DNA of 64,000 nucleotides, taken from Lophium mytilinum. Lineage: Eukaryota > Ascomycota > Dothideomycetes > Mytilinidiales > Mytilinidiaceae. A model generated the notes under the pieces. The model did not search any database, was not told the origin of the DNA, and saw only the letters and a list, made by a program, of their open reading frames with translations. Below are positions 58,576 through 64,000 of this stretch, piece after piece. How positions within the stretch are numbered: position 1 is the stretch's first letter; each line of letters starts with the position of its first letter. Location: assembly GCA_010093605.1 (NCBI GenBank), contig MU004196.1:584255-648254 (forward strand), given 5' to 3'. The translations under genes were made by a program, and so were the position numbers.

Positions 58576-60405
58576 CTAAGTCGCAGCAACCTCGGTCTTT
58601 GCCACAAGGTCATCCTCGTTGTCAGATTGATTCTCTTCCGCTTCCGTGCGGAGTTCGTATAGAAGCTCGAAACACTCTTCCAGCAGCCCAGTGACGCTGC
58701 CCTGTCCGTCTGGTATGTCTGATCCAACCATGAACTTGCCATCTACCCTCATGTTGTCGATCGAGTTCAGCTTCATGCTGTAGGGGTAAAGCTCTCGTGG
58801 GGAGTCGATGCCTCCGGATTTCTTCACTTCTACTAAGCATCGTTTCAACGTATTGAGCTGATTGTAGATCGGTAGCAGGGCCTCCGAGACGGGTTCGGAC
58901 GAGATGATGAGGTGGTAGATGATAGCGTAGCTCTTTCGTAGTAGGTATAGAAGAGTCTAGCACATTGTTAGCGCTACTTCACAGGCTCTGTAGGAACAGC
59001 CTACTCGTTGAGCATGTAGATCTGCCGGGACGTTCGAAGCATCCAGGAAGTTTCCGTTGACACGAGCCTCATCTATCCGGTCAAGCTGTCGTTGGAAGCT
59101 GTAAAGGTCCGTCTCCCTCAGCGACCAAGCTTGAGTGAGAGATAGCTTTTCCAACTTGTTGCGAATGTCCAGCAATTTGTCGTAGGTCTCTTGGAATCTC
59201 TCATCGATCTTTCCCTGCCTAGACAAACTGTAAGTCTAAATGAGGGCAAGATTCGGAGACTACGTACTTTTGTTTAATGAGTTCAGTCCAAAGAAAGCAT
59301 CTCGAGAGCAACGTTGCAACGAGATTAGTGGCCTCCGGGGCAGGCTCGGGATGTTCGATGGCGAGTTTCAATTTCCGCGCCATCTCCGCCAACTGCTCAT
59401 CCATCGTGCCCTCGGTCTCAAGTGGGACGACTCCATCTGCAACTAGGCTTTCCTGAAGCTCCACAAGCTGCTGTCGGAACTCTTCAACTTCGGCGGTTGG
59501 GAACTGTGAAGCTTTAGTTAGGTGTCAAAGTAAGGCCGAATAATACTTCAGTACCTTTGATCTGGTGTTGCAAGCAGACAGGGACCGGAGGATGGACACC
59601 AGTTTGTCGTACTTCGGGCGCAGTTCCGGAGTTAGGTGAGACAGGGACAGCTCTAGCTCTGAAAGGATGTCTTGACAAAGTTGAATCCTGGCTTCCAGAA
59701 GGGTCAATAAGTTGGGACTGTAGCTTTCTCGGCCCCTTTCACAGTAATCTCGGGATTTCTGCAGACTGGTACTGATAGAATCCAGGTCCTTCGGAGAGAA
59801 GAATGACGCTTCCTTGAGATGTTCGAGTAGACGCTGCAACAGTTGATAAGCAAGAGCCCATGAAAGCCGGTGTTTTATTCGTTACTCACTTTTATCGTTG
59901 ATATGGCGGAATATCTGGAAGCGCAAGTTAGTCAGCAAGTGGCAACAGTGGCAATCATGGATAGGAATTGATGTTGCGTACACAGCAGGTGCCTCGTGGT
60001 TTTTGCCTATTGTCAAGAATGATAGCGAGATGAGTTGGAAGCAATCATCCAAGACCGTATCGACTAGTGATTGGCCGAGGTAATCAGCGGCATGTATCGT
60101 CAGTTCGTTCACGGACAAGTACCTCTGTTCTGCTCATTGCGCTTGTTCGCCCGGAGCTCGTTGAGTATGGTCACTTGCTCGATGAGTTGATTGTACAGGG
60201 CTACTACATCCTCCGACTTGACATAGGTCGACCTGTCCCCTTTCAAGAGCTCGAGGTCCGTTCGAATGGAGAGCAGCTTGTCCAAGATCGGCTGCTCGCG
60301 CGGATCCAGCGGTATGCGCACGGCGGGAGAGTCGGTCATTGTTGGTTGCGCTTCAATCGTCGGCTGGGTGGGTGTGCTTGAGATATCGTGGGCGTGCAGT
60401 ATCAA
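58576..60405 (-). CDS. DUF2408-family protein with a 25-nt microexon
   Basis: Seven exons: 60405(or 60339)-60123, 60063-59982, 59914-59890, 59833-59555, 59503-59268, 59218-59005 and 58956-58576. From the Met at 60339 (MTDSPAVRIPLDPREQPILDKLLSIR), which fits homologues best, the product has 477 residues; the upstream Met at 60405 adds 22. The protein is wholly alpha-helical in pattern, with repeated motifs such as DKLLSIRTDLELLK, YDKLLDIRNKLEKLS and LEECFELLYELRTEAEE, ending acidic. The 25-nt exon encodes VYSAISTIK and is required to keep the frame between GKNHEAPA and RLLEHLKEASFFSPKDLDSI. The family is conserved in fungi with no settled function. It is divergent to the ribosomal P1 gene. Confidence 0.85.
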
Positions 60406-60678
60406 AGCGGCTGTCTCAGGAACTTTTTGGTGAGGCGGGGAGATAGATTGACATCACCGAGAATTGAGGGGCAGGGCCGTGGAAGCCCGGGGGGCAAAGA
60501 AAGCTTGGTCTCGTGACGCGCTTTGGCTCGGCCTGGAACACTTTACAGTACGCCGTATTATTCGCTTAAGCTTAGCGCCGCTGTCCGAAGCCCACAAGAT
60601 GGACTACACTCCAAAAGTTCCTCGTCGACCGCGCAACTCCAGACACCGACGTATCACGACTCTCTTCACTCTGTCGAA
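60406..60678. promoter_or_regulatory. bidirectional promoter between DUF2408 and RPP1 genes
   Basis: 273 bp between divergent starts (340 bp if the inner Met of the DUF2408 gene is used). The plus-strand side, 60570-60678, is pyrimidine-rich, as usual upstream of ribosomal protein genes. Confidence 0.45.
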
Positions 60679-61189
60679 ATGTCAACCGCCGAGCTCGCAA
60701 CCTCCTACGCGGCCCTCATCCTCGCGGATGACGGTGTCGATATCACCGTATGATTCCCCCGCGATCTTCAAGTTACTTAATGCTAAATTACCCCAGGCCG
60801 ACAAGCTCCAATCTCTCATCAAGGCCGCAAAGGTCGAAGAAGTCGAGCCAATATGGACAACCCTGTTCGCGAAGGTGCGCATACAGCGGGGTCAATTGAA
60901 CAATTGAGGGACAACGGATCTGATTCGATACAGGCGCTTGAGGGCAAGGACGTCAAGGACCTCCTACTGAACGTTGGCTCAGGGGGCGGAGCCGCCGCCT
61001 CTGCCCCATCAGGCGGCGCTGCTGCTGCCGGTGGTGCTGCCGATGACGCGCCAGCGGCCGAGGAGAAGGAAGAGGGTACGTAGGACTTTGGAGCTGCGAT
61101 GTCAATTCACATACGAACAGTGCTAACATGTCCAATTTACAGAGAAGGAGGAGTCAGACGAGGACATGGGTTTCGGTCTTTTCGACTAA
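60679..61189 (+). CDS. RPP1: 60S acidic ribosomal protein P1
   Basis: A 111-residue stalk protein from four exons: 60679-60747, 60797-60874, 60934-61075 and 61143-61189; introns of 49, 59 and 67 nt. The product reads [20 protein letters not shown], then [40 protein letters not shown], an Ala/Gly hinge, and the invariant acidic tail [13 protein letters not shown]. The [10 protein letters not shown] segment marks P1 rather than P2. P1/P2 dimers bind P0 on the large subunit and recruit elongation factors. Length and intron positions are ordinary for filamentous fungi. Confidence 0.97.
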
Positions 61190-62583
61190 GCTTCTTCATC
61201 ACCAAAACGAGTGTGCATTTTGCCTTGGTCGGCGTCTCCTCATTACGGCGGGTTGGCTGTCTATCCCAATACATCTCCCATTCCCTCGGCAGACTCGCAG
61301 CCACTTTTTCCACCTGTGAACCTGGCTCGCTTTGTACAATCGAACGTCATCCACGGATCCGGATAGATGAATTGAGGGGTTGGACTGGGATTAGCTATGG
61401 GTTCTGAAATGAAAAGAGTCGAAAAGTGCAAATATGTTCTTGGGCAGTGAGACCTTCGCCATCGTATGCTTTACGCCACAGCAAACACGGGATTGAAGAA
61501 ACACCGCTGCAGCTAATATCTCGAATTCAGTCCACTATTACACAGGGCTATTTTAAGTATCGGCATTCGAGGTACAGCACTATGAAAGGAATTTGACAAT
61601 ATTCATAACGTCCGTATAGAAACTCGATAGAGAAATGACCAATGATAAATATCCAAAACAGGTCTGAGTTCGGTTTTCGAATTTTTCTGATATTCTTCTC
61701 GCTTGGACTGGAGTAGGTTAGTGTTGGCTCAATAGTTTTGGGGCATACATCTCTCCACTGTCGTACAGAACTTCACGTGGAAACAATTCCATCAGAAAGT
61801 TGCAGAGGTAAGCACTACGACAAAAGTCTGTGCACGCCATCATCTTGCTACATCTCGATAACATACTAAAGGGGCCCAGAAAACGACAGTGTAGGCCGAT
61901 AGATCGTCTAAAACGCTCACATTTTTACTATTCAGACAATCACGTCTTTTCCGGTTTGAGATAAGACACCGAAGCACCTCAGACAGCTGCGAAAGATGTG
62001 CATAAAATTGTGTTTTGGTACAGTAGCTTACTCCTTCACTGAGCCTAATGAAAGCACAGCTCTGAAAGCTCTGAAAGCTCCGCAAATCCATCATCGAAGG
62101 TAGCATGAAGACTGCCATGAACGCCACAAACATACTTACTGGAATCATCTCCAATACCTCCCTCGTAATCCGTTCCAGCGAGCATCGTCGTCGTTAGTCT
62201 GTTCACAACCATCTGCCAACTTCCAAATCACATCAGCACCTCATTAGTACCACTCTCCTGCTTTATTGGCGATGCCACTTGCGCGATACAACCAGCGGTT
62301 TACAGGATTCATGAGCAGCACCGAAGCAATGGTGATCTGGTCGGCGAAAGTCATGAGGCAGGTGCGGGTCACATTGGCTCTGACCTTCCTCACGTTGGTC
62401 TAATCGCTGCTTCTTCGATGGTATGCCTGCTCAATACCGCCTGTCAACAGGCGTGGCTCTCCGAGCATTCTACAACACTTCTATCACACCATCAATCACA
62501 GCAATCACATCCATCGTTTCACATCACACATCGTATCGTATCACATCACTACATCGCATCGTATCACTGCATTGCATCGCGCC
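61190..62583. other. intergenic, no gene seen
   Basis: About 1.4 kb. 62490-62583 is a low-complexity ATCACATC/ATCGTATC-rich stretch immediately upstream of the next gene. No domain-bearing frame was found. Confidence 0.5.
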
Positions 62584-63877
62584 ATGACGCCCAACACAAC
62601 TGGCAGAATGAGCAGTCGGTCTGACGAGGTCGATTCCAAAGACGAGAGAGGCAAGGGCGCGGATCGAGTCGACTCAGGTGGGGAGCATGAGAATGGGGAT
62701 CATGAGAACGACGAGTATACGAATGGGGAGCATGAAGACGGGGAGCATGAAGAAGGGGAGAACGACGACTGGGAGCATGAAGACTGTGAGCCAATTCAGG
62801 CCAAATCCAAGTATCTCCGCTTACGGGCCAGGGGACAGCTGGTTGTCCCTCCTTGGAGCGCAAAAGAGTTCAATCGCCAAACTCACCACCAAAGAGAAAC
62901 CCAGGGCTGTGACAGCCAAAGCGTCGCAAGTGTTGGAAGATTCGTGGTCCGTGGTCTTTTTGAATGGCCTGCCCGAGGTCACCAAACCGGTCGCCAAAAA
63001 GCTCGGCGCAGTTCTTAACCGTTCCCGCGTGTTCGACCTCGTTGATCAGATGGAGTCCAAAGTAGGCAAACAGGATTGTGACGACTTCATAAAGAGCTCT
63101 TTCGATAGTTACAAGCCTGCTGAACCTCCCAAGAAGGCTTCCGAACCTCCTCAAAGCGTTTTTCGACCTCCTAAAAGGTGGGTTATCTATACTTCCTGCC
63201 TAGAGAAGAATCCAGACGACACCGCTATATTCCTACGGATTGTGGAACTTGCTCGCAAAAAGAACAGGCGAGTCTTCTGTATCAACTTGAATCTCAGTCC
63301 CAAGATCCCCAAAGGGAAGAAATCGGAGAACACAAGTCCCAGGAGAGCGTCCCGTGATCTCATTGCTAAGAGTCGATTGATCACACCATCCGAGATGGAG
63401 CTTAAGGACACGGAGATCTTTCTTAATCTGGACACCACAAGCTGTACGCCTGAAAGTGTCAAGATACTTCTGATCCGTGTTATGGCATTAGTCCACAGAG
63501 CCAACGAGGCAGTCATTGTCATTGGGGACCAACCAGAAGATGAGCAGCTGAAGGACGTCGTGGAGATGTTAGGAAGGCTAACTAAAAGGGGACTGTTTCT
63601 TTTTAACGGCAATGGACTCCGACAATTTCCATTGGGAAACCCCTCGACAAAATTGATGATCGATGAATTGAACGGATTTCTCAATGGACTGAAGGGACAG
63701 CCTCTCTCAGTGGTGGCGTCGCTAATAGAGAGCTTCTCTTCCAAAGATCCAAAGGCTGCCAAAGACTCTGAGACAATCACAGATCCAAAGGTTGATAAAG
63801 ACTCCAAGACAGTCAAAGATTCAAAAGCGAGCACAAACCTAGAGGCAAAACACGGCACGGAGACAGCAGGGGCCTAA
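62584..63877 (+). CDS. orphan acidic-repeat protein, 415 residues, unknown function
   Basis: Two exons, 62584-62785 and 62832-63877, are joined by a 46-nt intron (GTGAGC...CTTAC...CCAG) that brings the two long open frames into register. Residues ~30-66 are a tandem acidic repeat built on GEHE/GEHED (NGDHEND, NGEHEDGEHEEGEN). The middle (~75-335) looks globular: EDSWSVVFLNGLPEVTKPVAKKLGAVL, then WVIYTSCLEKNPDDTAIFLRIVELARKKN, VKILLIRVMALVHRANEAVIVIGDQPEDEQLKDVV and MLGRLTKRGLFLFNGNGL, with alternating beta/alpha character. The C-terminal 45 residues repeat DPK/KDSK. I recognise no family. The alternative start at 62678 in the exon 2 frame reads through the acidic repeat in the wrong frame (Met/Gly/Ser-rich) and is less likely. 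Confidence 0.65.
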
Positions 63878-64000
63878 AGACTCACAGCGCTCAGAAACCG
63901 AAAGAGGACAAGGAGGAGGCTTTTTTAGAGAGAGCTTGAAGGGACTCTAATCATCGTAATTTCCCCTCTTATGGGCGGACGTCTATTTGCTTACTACCGC
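63878..64000. other. 3' flank to window end, nothing seen
   Basis: 123 bp downstream of the orphan gene. Confidence 0.4.

Noticed and set aside
62678-62831. Met-rich N-terminus reading MGSMRMGIMRTTSIRMG for the orphan gene
   Set aside because: It is the acidic GEHE repeat read in a shifted frame; the spliced model from 62584 explains both frames.

Overview
The window is nuclear DNA of a filamentous ascomycete (Pezizomycotina; the class cannot be fixed from sequence alone). The grounds are dense genes on both strands with GT-AG introns of about 45-100 nt, fungus-specific families (Zn2Cys6 regulators, STAND/HeLo-like N-terminal domains, FlbA-type RGS protein, DUF7730 and DUF2408 proteins), and AT-rich islands nearly free of CA/TG dinucleotides, the mark of repeat-induced point mutation (RIP). 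Almost all gene models below were rebuilt by splicing, and their exon phases close exactly.

Layout. 0-2.7 kb: the start of a NACHT-type STAND (NLR-like) gene running off the left edge, then a decayed PQ-loop membrane protein gene next to a 13-bp minisatellite. 4.2-6.9 kb: a Zn2Cys6 regulator of NIT-4/NirA type. 7.8-10.3 kb: a CRAL-TRIO + RhoGAP protein. 10.8-14.9 kb: a 4.1-kb RIP-degraded DNA transposon with 38-bp terminal inverted repeats and TA target duplication, containing a pogo/CENP-B-like transposase relic and an inner palindromic repeat. 15.1-19.5 kb: divergent RQC1/TCF25 and mitochondrial PP2C phosphatase (PTC5-like) genes. 20.2-24.2 kb: a HeLo-like + ankyrin + ZZ-finger gene with one in-frame stop. 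25.2-28.4 kb: a disordered conserved protein and an F-box protein. 28.6-29.5 kb: a palindrome, a small RIP-degraded TA-flanked element and a G-rich block. 29.8-33.2 kb: a five-exon gene for a 1045-residue protein combining a HeLo-like N-terminus, a ubiquitin-like domain, a SNARE-like coiled coil and a C-terminal Zn2Cys6 cluster; this is the most unusual object here. 33.2-40 kb: gene-poor and repeat/GC-skewed, with one small three-exon gene. 40-42.6 kb: the RGS protein (FlbA/Sst2 type). 44.8-45.8 kb: a DUF7730-type protein. 45.8-51 kb: no supportable gene. 51-64 kb: housekeeping and trafficking genes: DENN protein, TRAPPC13, a small SET protein with an in-frame TGA, a DUF2408 protein with a 25-nt microexon, ribosomal stalk protein P1, and an orphan acidic-repeat protein.

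How the parts relate. The right half is mostly core biology: membrane traffic (DENN Rab exchange factor, TRAPP subunit), translation and its quality control (P1; RQC1 on the left), and G-protein or Rho signalling (RGS, RhoGAP). The left half mixes core genes with accessory material: three genes with N-terminal domains typical of fungal self/non-self or death signalling lie within 33 kb, close to RIP-degraded transposons. No CRISPR array, rRNA gene or convincing tRNA was seen.
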